From: Bacillota bacterium
GTDB taxonomy: Bacteria > Bacillota > Clostridia > Christensenellales > CAG-138
Reading direction: 5' to 3'
DNA: 8,866 nt
NCBI GenBank assembly: GCA_023453725.1
Contig: JAEXTB010000291.1
Coordinates: forward strand, 1 to 8,866
Shown piece by piece: positions 1 to 6,456 of the stretch. Each line of letters opens with the position of its first letter. Positions within the stretch are counted from its first letter, which is position 1. A program made the position numbers and the translations under genes. The notes beneath the pieces are model-generated. The model searched no databases. It was not told the DNA's origin and saw only the letters and a program-made list of their open reading frames with translations.

Positions 1-1000
1 TTGGCTCGCCTGCATATTTGCTTTCTTTGGCGCAATCGCCGCATTCGGCATTGGCAACATGACCCAGATGAATACCATATCCACAGCAGTCATCAATCTG
101 TTTCAAAGCTTTTACCCGGATCCGGCGATAACCAGCACACATGGGCATACCATCAAGTTGATTGCAGGAATCGTTGTTGCGCTCATTTCCGCAATGGTGA
201 TATTGGGCGGCATGAAGCGCATTGGTGAGATTACGGAGAAATTTATCCCGCTTATGAGCGCGCTGTACCTGTTGGGCGCGTTTGTTGTGATTGGGGTCAA
301 TATAGAAAAATTGGGGCAAGTGTTCTCGGATATTATTACCGGCGCGTTCCGTCCGGAAGCCGTTACAGGCGGCGTCGCAATTTCCATGCTGCTGTCCATG
401 CAGCGCGGCATTGGGCGCGGCGTATTCTCCAACGAAGCAGGCATGGGTTCCGCGCCCATTGCGCATGCGGCGGCAAATACAAAAAGCCCCGTAGAACAGG
501 GCTTTTTCGGCATATTTGAAGTGTTTGCGGATACCATTGTGATTTGCACGGTGACCGCGCTTGTCATATTGATGGGGTTAAGCGACATTGCCTACGGGCA
601 AAGCGCGGGAGCGGAGCTTACGGTGCGCGCGTTTGCTACCGTATTTACCGAGAAAGGCGCATCCGCAATTGTCGCAGTGGGCATATTGTTCTTTGCGATC
701 GCCACCATATTCAGCTGGTCGCTCTATGGTACGCGATGCTGTGAGTTTTTACTGGGTCCTCGTTCCACAAAGCCCTACCAGTTTGTGTTCCTCGGCTTTA
801 CCGTGCTCGGCGCAACCATGGAAATGGGGCTCGTATGGGAGATTGCGGATACGCTCAACGGATTGATGTCGCTGCCGAACCTCATTGCCATACTCGCACT
901 TTCGGGCACCGTGGCTCAACTTACGCGCGAATATTTCAATGGCCGCCAACCAACGGTGCATAAAAAGCGTGTCGTATTGATGTTCCCCAGGAAGCGTTAA
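1..1000 (+). CDS. Sodium:alanine/glycine symporter (AGCS family), 5' end missing
   Basis: The reading frame enters at base 2 and is open to the TAA at 998-1000, giving 332 residues. AGCS proteins are usually about 450-490 residues, so roughly the first 120-150 are outside the window. The family imports alanine or glycine with Na+ or H+ across the inner membrane. The sequence shows the family motif GVFSNEAGMGSAPIAHAA (codons around bases 419-472), followed by the conserved PVEQGFFGIFEVFADT stretch. Several hydrophobic membrane segments are visible, for example IAGIVVALISAMVILGG and ALYLLGAFVVIGV. The C-terminus ends in a basic cytoplasmic tail (HKKRVVLMFPRKR). The gene converges on the ABC ATPase gene and their stop codons share TTAA at 997-1000. 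No terminator is visible after the gene. The family call is firm; the exact substrate (alanine or glycine) cannot be read. Confidence 0.95.
   Translation, partial: WLACIFAFFGAIAAFGIGNMTQMNTISTAVINLFQSFYPDPAITSTHGHTIKLIAGIVVALISAMVILGGMKRIGEITEKFIPLMSALYLLGAFVVIGVNIEKLGQVFSDIITGAFRPEAVTGGVAISMLLSMQRGIGRGVFSNEAGMGSAPIAHAAANTKSPVEQGFFGIFEVFADTIVICTVTALVILMGLSDIAYGQSAGAELTVRAFATVFTEKGASAIVAVGILFFAIATIFSWSLYGTRCCEFLLGPRSTKPYQFVFLGFTVLGATMEMGLVWEIADTLNGLMSLPNLIAILALSGTVAQLTREYFNGRQPTVHKKRVVLMFPRKR
481..507. other. Terminator-like hairpin inside the AGCS coding region
   Basis: Arms AAAAAGCCC (481-489) and GGGCTTTTT (499-507) are perfectly complementary around a 9-nt loop, and the right arm supplies a U-run. 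The bases also encode a conserved part of the protein (TKSPVEQGFF), so the structure may be a by-product of codon choice. It would read as a weak intrinsic terminator on either strand. Confidence 0.4.
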
Positions 1001-1749
1001 GCCTGCGCTTCCGTAGGGCGCAGGACACGTCGCAAGAATTCCCGTGTACGCTGCTGGGACGGGTTGTTGAATATGACCTCAGGGACATCATCCTCTACGA
1101 TCACACCCTCGTCCATAAACACCACGCGATGTGCAACGTCCTTTGCAAACCCCATCTCATGCGTCACCACCAGCATGGTCAGGCCGGTTTTTGCAAGATC
1201 CTGCATGACAAGCAGCACGTCCCCTACCATTTCTGGATCCAGCGCGGAGGTGGGTTCGTCAAAGAGCAGCACTTCGGGGTCCATGCAGAGCGCACGCGCG
1301 ATTGCCACGCGCTGTTTCTGTCCGCCGGAAAGTTGCTTGGGCTTGGCGTTGATATAAGGCAGCATGCCGACCTTATCAAGATACTGCTTCGCCTTTTCTT
1401 CGCTTTCTGCACGGCTGCGCTTTAACACCTTCATCTGGCCGACCACGCAGTTTTCAAGCGCCGTCATGTTATAAAAGAGATTAAACTGCTGGAACACCAT
1501 GCCCACCCGAGCGCGGTATTGCGTCACGCGGAATTCCTTGGACTGGATATCCTCCCCGTGGAACAGAATACTGCCGCCCGTGGGGCGCTCCAGCAGGTTG
1601 ATACACCGTAATAGCGTGCTTTTGCCGGAACCTGAAGCGCCGATGATGCACACAACATCGCCCGGGAAAACGGAAAAATCAATATCCCGCAGCACGGTAT
1701 GGTCGCCAAAGTTTTTCCGCAGATGCTGTACTTCTATGTTATATGGCAT
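997..1749 (-). CDS. Polar amino acid ABC importer ATPase (GlnQ/HisP type)
   Basis: This 250-residue protein has the usual length for the ATP-hydrolysing subunit of a polar amino acid importer, which acts as a dimer on the cytoplasmic face of the permease. The motifs are intact: Walker A GASGSGKST (37-45), Q-loop FQQFNLF (86-92), signature LSGGQKQR (140-147), Walker B LLFDEP (161-166), D-loop SALD (168-171) and H-loop THE (196-198). The ATG at 1749 is preceded by a near-perfect AAAGGAGGT site lying inside the 3' end of the permease gene. It starts one base after the permease stop, so the two are translationally coupled. It is the last gene of the lysine-riboswitch operon. Specificity comes from the binding protein and cannot be read here. 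Confidence 0.97.
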   Translation of the reverse strand: MPYNIEVQHLRKNFGDHTVLRDIDFSVFPGDVVCIIGASGSGKSTLLRCINLLERPTGGSILFHGEDIQSKEFRVTQYRARVGMVFQQFNLFYNMTALENCVVGQMKVLKRSRAESEEKAKQYLDKVGMLPYINAKPKQLSGGQKQRVAIARALCMDPEVLLFDEPTSALDPEMVGDVLLVMQDLAKTGLTMLVVTHEMGFAKDVAHRVVFMDEGVIVEDDVPEVIFNNPSQQRTREFLRRVLRPTEAQA

Positions 1750-1750
1750 A

Positions 1751-2545
1751 TCAGCGACCTCCTTTGCGCGTCGTCTTGAGGTTGGTGTTCACAATCGCGC
1801 TTACATCCGTCTGGGAGCCGGGAATAATACGGTAGTTTTCCGGCCCATCCATCTTCTTTTCTATCAACCGGAGAATGCGAGTGGTGGTAAATGTCAGCAC
1901 AAAATAGATGACTGCCGCCACAAAGAACGCTTCAAAGAACTTATAGTAGGTGCCTGAAACGGACTTTGCGGTAAAAAACAGTTCGGATACCGCAATGACG
2001 TTCAATACCGAGCTGTCCTTGATATTGACGACAAATTCGTTGCCGATAGACGGCATGATGTTTCTGACCGCCTGGGGCAGCACAACATTAACCATGGTCT
2101 GCCAATGTGTCATGCCAAGAGAGTGCGCGCCTTCTGTCTGGCCGCTGTCCACCGATATGATACCGCCGCGTATAATTTCCGCCATGTACGCGCCGGTATT
2201 GATGGAAATGACAATGATCGCCGCTGTGGTGGACGGAAGATCAATGCCCATATACTGCATTGCGCCATAGAATATGACCATAGCCTGCACAATCATGGGC
2301 GTGCCGCGGAACACCTCAATATAGGCGGATAATATGAACCGCAGTACATACAGCAGCCCTTTTTTAATAATGTTGTCATCCGGATTGATTGGAATGGTAC
2401 GCAGCACCGCAACAAGCAGCCCTATGATAAAACCAATGACGGTGCCCGTGATTGCCACCAGCATCGTCATTCCCGTCCCTTTTAGGAACAGCATTCCATT
2501 CTGTTCAATGATAAATGCTACCCAGCCCCAAAATGTAGTAGGCAT
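1751..2545 (-). CDS. Polar amino acid ABC importer permease (HisM/GlnP type)
   Basis: This 264-residue inner-membrane subunit forms the translocation channel for the amino acid delivered by the neighbouring binding protein. A first hydrophobic segment (about 27-49) is followed by the family motif EVFRGTPMIVQ (77-87). The EAA loop that docks on the ATPase is at 138-158 (EGAHSLGMTHWQTMVNVVLPQ), followed by GNEFVVNIKDSSVL (168-181), typical of the His/Glu/Gln/Arg/opine permease family. A last membrane segment lies near 205-222. After that comes a hydrophilic tail of about 40 residues (YRIIPGSQTDVSAIV...), a little longer than usual. The ATG at 2545 is preceded by AGGAAG at 7-nt spacing. A 71-base gap with a strong stem-loop separates it from the binding-protein gene upstream. 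Confidence 0.96.
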   Translation of the reverse strand: MPTTFWGWVAFIIEQNGMLFLKGTGMTMLVAITGTVIGFIIGLLVAVLRTIPINPDDNIIKKGLLYVLRFILSAYIEVFRGTPMIVQAMVIFYGAMQYMGIDLPSTTAAIIVISINTGAYMAEIIRGGIISVDSGQTEGAHSLGMTHWQTMVNVVLPQAVRNIMPSIGNEFVVNIKDSSVLNVIAVSELFFTAKSVSGTYYKFFEAFFVAAVIYFVLTFTTTRILRLIEKKMDGPENYRIIPGSQTDVSAIVNTNLKTTRKGGR

Positions 2546-2571
2546 CCATTCACTTCCTATTTAACGTATTG

Positions 2572-2603
2572 AAGGCCGGGCCAGCGTCTTGCGGTCCGGC
2601 CTT
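2572..2603 (-). other. Intercistronic stem-loop between binding-protein and permease genes
   Basis: An 11-bp stem (2572-2582 with 2593-2603, one G-U pair; core AAGGCCGG/CCGGCCTT) closes a 10-nt loop. It lies just after the binding-protein stop in transcript order. On the - strand it is followed by CAATACGTTAAATAGG, with no U-run, so it is not a standard intrinsic terminator. Such hairpins after binding-protein genes commonly protect the upstream mRNA end, letting the binding protein outnumber the membrane subunits. That role is an inference here. Confidence 0.6.
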
Positions 2604-2616
2604 GTTGATGTACCTT

Positions 2617-3516
2617 TTATTCGGAGAGCGGCTGCCTTGCGACAGCTTCATCCATCATCTGCTGGCGCTGCTCTTTGCTCACACCGGCGAGAATCTCATT
2701 GATGGGCCCGACAAGCTCGCTGCCCTTGGGAAGGCCAACGGAAACCGCGACATCTTCGGGAGCCGCTTCAAAGCCCTGGCCCGCCTCAAACTGCACAAAC
2801 GTGAGATCCGGGTTGGCCGCAACGGCGGAAACCGCGCCTGGCCGTTCGGATACGTAGCCATCCACCTTACCGGAACTTAGCGCCACGATCATGGCCGGGA
2901 AGTTTTCCATCGGGGTCTGGTGCTGCACCTGGGGAATCTGATCCACTACGGTATCATGGAAGGTGTTCAGCTGCGCGACAATCTTTGTTCCCGTGAAATC
3001 CGCCAGGCTCTTGGCTGCGGCAAGCGGGCTGTCCTTTTTGACAACGATCACGAGATCGCTCTCATAGTATGGATCGGTAAAGTCGATGGTAAGCGCGCGT
3101 TCCGCGGTGGGGCTCATGCCCGCGATGATGGCGTCGATCTTTCCGGAGATGAGCGCCGGCGGCAGGCCGTCCCATTCGGTCTTAACGATGACGAGTTCAC
3201 GGCCAAGAGCATCTGCAATGAGCTTCGCCATTTGTACGTCGTAACCATCCGCATAGCCGCCTTCGGGAATGGGGACGGTCGTTTCGGTTTCTTTTTCCTG
3301 CGTCCAGTTAAAGGGCGCGTAGTTGCATTCCAGTCCAACGCGGAAAGGCTCCTTAGCGGCAGGGGCTTCGGTTGCCGCAGGCGCTTCTGCCGTTTCGGCG
3401 GGTGCTTCGGTTGCCGCCGGCGCTTCGGTTGCGGCAGGGGCGGCTGCGGGTGCTGCGCAGGCAGCAAGCCCAAGGCACATCACAAGTGCCAGCAGCAGGG
3501 CAATACTCTTCTTCAT
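2617..3516 (-). CDS. Amino acid ABC importer substrate-binding lipoprotein, probable lysine/basic amino acid
   Basis: This 299-residue lipoprotein captures the amino acid outside the cell and hands it to the permease. The start at 3516 is chosen because GGGAGGA sits 6 nt upstream and the protein then begins with a clean lipoprotein signal: MKK, hydrophobic core, and lipobox LAAC with the lipidated Cys at 20. Residues 21-56 form an Ala/Pro/Thr/Glu linker with ATEAPA repeats. The SBP_bac_3 domain starts near 57 (PFRVGLECNYAPFNW) and contains ISGKIDAIIAGMSPTAERA and IDFTDPYYESDLVIVV, the conserved ligand-binding region of polar amino acid receptors. It is the first gene of the operon, and the leader carries a lysine riboswitch, so lysine is the best-supported ligand. 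Arginine, ornithine or histidine remain possible. Confidence 0.95.
   Translation of the reverse strand: MKKSIALLLALVMCLGLAACAAPAAAPAATEAPAATEAPAETAEAPAATEAPAAKEPFRVGLECNYAPFNWTQEKETETTVPIPEGGYADGYDVQMAKLIADALGRELVIVKTEWDGLPPALISGKIDAIIAGMSPTAERALTIDFTDPYYESDLVIVVKKDSPLAAAKSLADFTGTKIVAQLNTFHDTVVDQIPQVQHQTPMENFPAMIVALSSGKVDGYVSERPGAVSAVAANPDLTFVQFEAGQGFEAAPEDVAVSVGLPKGSELVGPINEILAGVSKEQRQQMMDEAVARQPLSE
3349..3456 (-). repeat. ATEAPA-repeat linker in the binding protein
   Basis: Codons 21-56 of the binding protein are almost only Ala, Pro, Thr and Glu. ATEAPA recurs exactly at 29-34, 35-40 and 48-53, with a diverged copy between. The repeats also show at DNA level (GCTTCGGTTGC-type units on the + strand). 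This is a flexible spacer between the lipid anchor and the folded domain, and copy number could vary by slippage. Confidence 0.85.
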
Positions 3517-3522
3517 TGTGTT

Positions 3523-3529
3523 TCCTCCC
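3523..3529 (-). promoter_or_regulatory. Ribosome binding site fixing the binding-protein start
   Basis: GGGAGGA (read on the - strand) ends 6 nt before the ATG at 3516. It lies downstream of the riboswitch terminator. This rules out the longer in-frame start at 3633, which would be translated through the terminator hairpin and the aptamer edge. Confidence 0.9.
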
Positions 3530-3545
3530 ATAATTTTAATATTTG

Positions 3546-3582
3546 GAAAAATAAAAGACGGCTGGAGCGATACTCCAGCCGC
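3546..3582 (-). terminator. Riboswitch-controlled intrinsic terminator
   Basis: A perfect 9-bp stem, CGGCTGGAG (3581-3573) with CTCCAGCCG (3567-3559), closes a 5-nt loop and is followed on the - strand by TCTTTTATTTTT. It sits between the lysine aptamer and the binding-protein ribosome binding site, as expected for a terminating lysine riboswitch. Its 3' half can instead pair with the aptamer's 3' end (see findings). Confidence 0.93.
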
Positions 3583-3609
3583 CGGGTAGACTTCTTCCCT
3601 ATGCGAACT

Positions 3610-3788
3610 GATGAATAGCGCTCCACAACGCAATTGCGCTGCGACAGTCGGCAGGATATTCTCCTACTAACCAGCAACGTGCCGCCAAGCCGGAACATTA
3701 CTTCGGCAAATCTCCCTTTTGCAAAGCATCCTCGCCGCTTGAGTGGCTCCGCCCTGCTACTATTGAGACCTGCGCCTCTATCCTCTTA
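3610..3788 (-). promoter_or_regulatory. Lysine riboswitch aptamer (L box)
   Basis: Read on the - strand, this leader contains the conserved lysine aptamer blocks in order: GATAGAGGCGC near the 5' end, AGTAG, AAAAGGGAGATTTGCCGAAG, GCTGG, GACTGTCGC and finally GGAGCGCTATTC. P1 forms between GGATAG (3782-3777) and CTATTC (3618-3613). P3 can form AGTAATGT with ACGTTGCT, P4 GTAGGA with TCCTGC, and P5 CAGCGC with GCGTTG. The promoter is just upstream and a terminator follows. When lysine binds, P1 is stabilised and the terminator should form, switching the ABC importer off. The match to the known class is strong; the off-switch direction is inferred from the downstream terminator. Confidence 0.95.
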
Positions 3789-3816
3789 TAACCCGCAATC
3801 CATTGCGGTTTATGTC

Positions 3817-3845
3817 ATTATGATACAGCATATATCAAAAGTCAA
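3817..3845 (-). promoter_or_regulatory. Sigma-A-type promoter of the lysine importer operon
   Basis: On the - strand TTGACT (3845-3840) and CATAAT (3822-3817) are separated by exactly 17 bases. The start of transcription should fall near 3810, some 20-30 nt before the riboswitch P1, leaving a leader of about 290 nt. Confidence 0.85.
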
Positions 3846-3879
3846 TAAGAAAATGCAGGGCTTTCTCATAAAGTGTATC

Positions 3880-3897
3880 CATGAATAAGTATTCACG
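3880..3897. promoter_or_regulatory. ARG-box-like operator (ArgR/AhrC)
   Basis: CATGAATAAGTATTCACG contains the dyad TGAATA-AG-TATTCA. It fits the ArgR consensus TGAATWWWWATTCA with one deviation (G in the central AT tract) and also resembles the Bacillus AhrC box. Its centre is about 78 bases upstream of the predicted start of the lysine-importer transcript and about 125 bases after the exporter permease stop. I see no second box at the usual 3-bp spacing. No regulator gene is in the window. Confidence 0.6.
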
Positions 3898-3938
3898 GCA
3901 CTCTTGGTGGGGCAGCGGACCAGATGCCTCAAACAAGC

Positions 3939-3965
3939 AAAAATCGCGCCGGTGGCGCGATTTTT
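3939..3965 (-). terminator. Intrinsic terminator of the ABC exporter operon
   Basis: A perfect 12-bp stem, AAAAATCGCGCC (3939-3950) with GGCGCGATTTTT (3954-3965), has a 3-nt loop. It begins 45 bases after the exporter permease stop. On the - strand it ends in TTTTTGCTTGTTT. Flanking GCCTCA (3926-3931) and TGAGGC (3965-3970) can extend pairing. The A-run on the other side makes it potentially bidirectional. It insulates the lysine operon promoter from exporter read-through. Confidence 0.92.
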
Positions 3966-4010
3966 GAGGCCCGGGATTTGGCCTATACTGCGAATATTTT
4001 TGCAAACAAC

Positions 4011-5576
4011 TTACGCCATATCAATATTGTGCAGCAATCCTTTGCAGAAGAATACTGCCAGCATGGAGACAACCACGTTCCACGCCACAAATATCACATA
4101 TGTGAGAGTCTCGGGCATGCTTTCGCTTAATATCATGGACCCGATCATGCCTGGCATGACCAGAAGCAGCAGCAATCCGATGTATACCACAATAACAAGG
4201 ACTTTGTTTTTGTTCGGCCCCAGCACGCGCTCCACCACTAGCATCCCCGCCATATACAGCATGGAGATACTCGCATAGCACAGCAGCGCCATCACACCCT
4301 CCATTAAGGTACCCCGGAAAAGCACGACGCCCAGTGCAGCAAACAGTACGCCGTCCACAAGCGCTTTGCCGATTTGCGGCAAAAGCACTGCCATCAGCTT
4401 GTTCCACGCATTTACGGGCGCAAGGTAGAGTACCGGATACATGAGCTCTCTTGCAACGCCGCCCGTCATGTTCAAAAACATCATTACCCAGGCGCTCATG
4501 CTAATTACGCCCCACAGCCAGCCGCTTTCAAGCGCTTCCCGCGGCAGGAACAGCATGCCCATGATGGGGCCAGCAAACGCACCAAGAGAATACAAATCCA
4601 GCAAAAATACGCCGCTGCGGGATTGTTCGCGCAGGATCCGTCCTGTAAAGGCAAGCGCGCCCATACCGGTAAGCGGCCCTTTGTCCCGTTTGATTTTGGT
4701 GCTGACGTCCCCCTGCGTACTGAACCGCCCCGCTTTTGCATCCTCCTGCTTTTGGTTGGCGCGCTCCGCGGCAAGCAGCACATCCTCAAAGTAGTCCATA
4801 TTGGTGCGCTGTAGTAAAAAGGCGCAAATAAGCGTGCCAAGCAGAACCATAACCGTGTAGAGCGCGGCTCCGCCCCAATCGTATGATGCAAAGCTTACGG
4901 CAATGCCGCGAGCCCAGCCAACAAACGGCACATAGTTCCACGCATCCGCGCCAAAGAACAGCTTGAGCGCCGTCTGAAGATCTCCTTTGCCCTGTGAAAA
5001 CAGCAGAAATCCGCCCACAATCCCCACTACAATCGCAGTGAGGGCGTAGTTGACATAGCTTCGCCGTTTTGTCGAACCCGCGCAAAACGCGTACAAAAGG
5101 GCGGATAAAATCTGGGAAGCAAACCCGACAAGCGCATAGGAAACCATCAGCCCGAGGAGCGCATAGCCGTCAAGGCCTGCCGCATTACGCATGTTGGGGT
5201 ACTGGAATATCATAAAAACCGAAGCCGCAAGCAATATGCCCGCCTGTTTGAGGATACCGCCCACAAGTACTTTGCGGGGGCTAATTGGCGCTACAAAGAG
5301 AAAATTCACATCCGCCATGGAAAACAGCGCCGTTCCCTGCTTGAGCCCCGTCATTACAGATATTCCGGTGATGAAGAAAAATACACCTACAAGTATGGCC
5401 GCATACCCGGTAAGCTCCTTTGTCTTCGGCATATCGCCGGATATTGCAGGTCCAAACAGCATATAGCCTAAAAAGCCGATGATGACCAAATATAAAATCA
5501 GAATGAACGGCTTTTTGAGCACCATCAGAAAGCGGTTTTTGATTGACCGCGTCCATAAATAGACGATCGCTCTCAT
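4011..5576 (-). CDS. Putative ABC exporter membrane subunit (ABC-2-like)
   Basis: This 521-residue, very hydrophobic protein is probably the membrane half of an export ABC transporter paired with the ATPase encoded just upstream. It starts with a short basic stretch (TRSIKNRFLMVLKKP, 9-23) before the first membrane segment, and it has roughly a dozen hydrophobic segments. A hydrophilic cytoplasmic loop rich in Lys, Gln and Asp lies at about 256-302. The two halves look alike: FLFVAPISPRKVLVGGIL (92-109) in the first and PVLYLAPVNAWNKLMAVL (381-398) in the second. The length and the APIS..K motif fit the family annotated as putative ABC exporter. The ATG at 5576 overlaps the ATPase stop (ATGA) and has GGAGG upstream. 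The substrate is unknown; peptide, drug or lipid are all possible. Confidence 0.85.
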   Translation of the reverse strand: MRAIVYLWTRSIKNRFLMVLKKPFILILYLVIIGFLGYMLFGPAISGDMPKTKELTGYAAILVGVFFFITGISVMTGLKQGTALFSMADVNFLFVAPISPRKVLVGGILKQAGILLAASVFMIFQYPNMRNAAGLDGYALLGLMVSYALVGFASQILSALLYAFCAGSTKRRSYVNYALTAIVVGIVGGFLLFSQGKGDLQTALKLFFGADAWNYVPFVGWARGIAVSFASYDWGGAALYTVMVLLGTLICAFLLQRTNMDYFEDVLLAAERANQKQEDAKAGRFSTQGDVSTKIKRDKGPLTGMGALAFTGRILREQSRSGVFLLDLYSLGAFAGPIMGMLFLPREALESGWLWGVISMSAWVMMFLNMTGGVARELMYPVLYLAPVNAWNKLMAVLLPQIGKALVDGVLFAALGVVLFRGTLMEGVMALLCYASISMLYMAGMLVVERVLGPNKNKVLVIVVYIGLLLLLVMPGMIGSMILSESMPETLTYVIFVAWNVVVSMLAVFFCKGLLHNIDMA

Positions 5577-6277
5577 TTGCCGCCCTCCGTGATGGAGAAG
5601 AACAATTCTTCAAGTTGTTCTCCGGACTTACTCATATCCTCCTTGCCGCGTTCTGCTGCGATGTGGCCATCCTTCATAATAAGCAGTCTATCCCAAAGGT
5701 CTTCTGCGCTGCTCAACAGGTGGGTGGAAAGCAGCACGGCAACGCCGCGCTCTTTTTCCTCCGCCAAAACTTCCTTTAATACTTTAATCGCGTGCGGATC
5801 CAACCCCACCATGGGTTCGTCTACCAAAAGCGCTTTTGGTTCCGGCAACAGCGCACAGCAGAGGCTCACCTTTTGCTGCATTCCCTTGCTTAATTCACGT
5901 CCAACTTTCTTCGCCTTATCCGCAAGTTCAAAACGCTCCAGCAGCTCTTCCGCGCGCTTATGCCAGCGTTCCTCCAGGGAATACGCGCGAGCGATAAACT
6001 CCATATGCTCGGCTATGGTCAGCATTCCATATACGGCCGGGGATTCCGGTACATAGCCCAAAATCCGTTTTGCTTCTAGACTCTTGTTCGGCTTGCCGTC
6101 CACCGTAATGCTGCCCTCATAGCGAAGAAGCCCCGCCATCGCCTTGATTGCTGTTGATTTTCCCGCGCCGTTGGGACCCGCAAGGACTGTTACCATTCCG
6201 GAAGGAACGGTAAAGCTCAGATGATCGTTTGCTAGCACTTTGCCGTACTTTTTGGTAAGCCCTTCAACTACAAACAT
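5573..6277 (-). CDS. ABC exporter ATPase (ABC-2 type, CcmA/YtrB-like)
   Basis: This 234-residue cytosolic ATPase drives the membrane protein encoded next in the operon. Walker A is GPNGAGKST (34-42) and Walker B is ALLVDEP (149-155), with VGLDP after it and STHLL (184-188) as the H-loop. The signature is LSKGMQQKV (129-137), a form usual in ABC-2 exporters in place of LSGGQ. The Q-loop position reads GYVPESPAVY (74-83), also common in this class. The length is normal for a stand-alone subunit. The start at 6277 has AGGCGG at close spacing and an extended -10 promoter upstream. Its stop overlaps the next start by 4 bases, indicating translational coupling. No adjacent GntR or two-component regulator is visible. 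Confidence 0.95.
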   Translation of the reverse strand: MFVVEGLTKKYGKVLANDHLSFTVPSGMVTVLAGPNGAGKSTAIKAMAGLLRYEGSITVDGKPNKSLEAKRILGYVPESPAVYGMLTIAEHMEFIARAYSLEERWHKRAEELLERFELADKAKKVGRELSKGMQQKVSLCCALLPEPKALLVDEPMVGLDPHAIKVLKEVLAEEKERGVAVLLSTHLLSSAEDLWDRLLIMKDGHIAAERGKEDMSKSGEQLEELFFSITEGGK

Positions 6278-6322
6278 TGGTACACCGCCTTTTATAATTC
6301 CTCATATTTCTAATACCGGTTA

Positions 6323-6333
6323 AGTATACCACA
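6323..6333 (-). promoter_or_regulatory. Extended -10 promoter of the ABC exporter operon
   Basis: On the - strand TG-G-TATACT forms an extended -10 element (TATACT at 6328-6323). No good -35 is seen at 17-bp spacing. Transcription should start near 6316, giving a leader of about 40 nt before the ATG at 6277. A short ACCGGT palindrome (6315-6320) sits at the start point. Confidence 0.55.
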
Positions 6334-6368
6334 CATCTTAGGACACGCGTATGCCTTTTGTTGGAAAA

Positions 6369-6445
6369 CGCATACCAGATTTGTCAATTCCCCCTCTTAT
6401 GCAACGCTTTACGCTTCACCAACGCAAGCGGTTTCGCATACCATA
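6369..6445 (+). promoter_or_regulatory. Possible sporulation-type promoter region of cotJ with CGCATACCA repeats
   Basis: The exact 9-mer CGCATACCA occurs at 6369-6377 and 6435-6443, and CGCATAA recurs at 6461. The second copy reads CATACCATA (6437-6445), matching the sigma-K -10 pattern CATANNNTA and close to the sigma-E -10 CATACA-T. Convincing -35 boxes are not visible. The B. subtilis cotJ operon is sigma-E dependent, so a mother-cell promoter is expected here. Confidence 0.35.
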
Positions 6446-6456
6446 ACAGCAGAAGC

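Noticed and set aside
112..588. Long antisense open frame opposite the AGCS gene
   Set aside because: The + strand frame encodes clear AGCS motifs; the antisense product is unrecognisable and lacks a ribosome binding site.
3349..3456. CRISPR-like short repeats
   Set aside because: The units are in-frame ATEAPA codons of a lipoprotein linker, without unique spacers or cas genes.
2920..3618. Long open frame on the + strand opposite the binding-protein gene
   Set aside because: It is the antisense shadow of a GC-rich, repeat-containing gene. The low-complexity CRRRFGC-type product comes from the Ala/Pro linker codons.
3517..3633. Longer in-frame start for the binding protein at 3633
   Set aside because: It would translate through the riboswitch terminator and lacks a ribosome binding site. 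The start at 3516 has GGGAGGA and a clean lipoprotein signal peptide.
3610..3788. T-box leader as the explanation of the structured leader
   Set aside because: The conserved T-box sequence (AGGGUGGNACCGCG) is absent, while the ordered lysine aptamer blocks are all present.
3859..3876. Second ARG box at the usual 3-bp spacing
   Set aside because: The bases here do not fit the TGAAT...ATTCA pattern; only a single box is supported.
3634..3888. Open frame on the + strand across the lysine leader
   Set aside because: It covers the riboswitch, promoter and ARG-box region on the opposite strand, has no good ribosome binding site and gives no recognisable protein.
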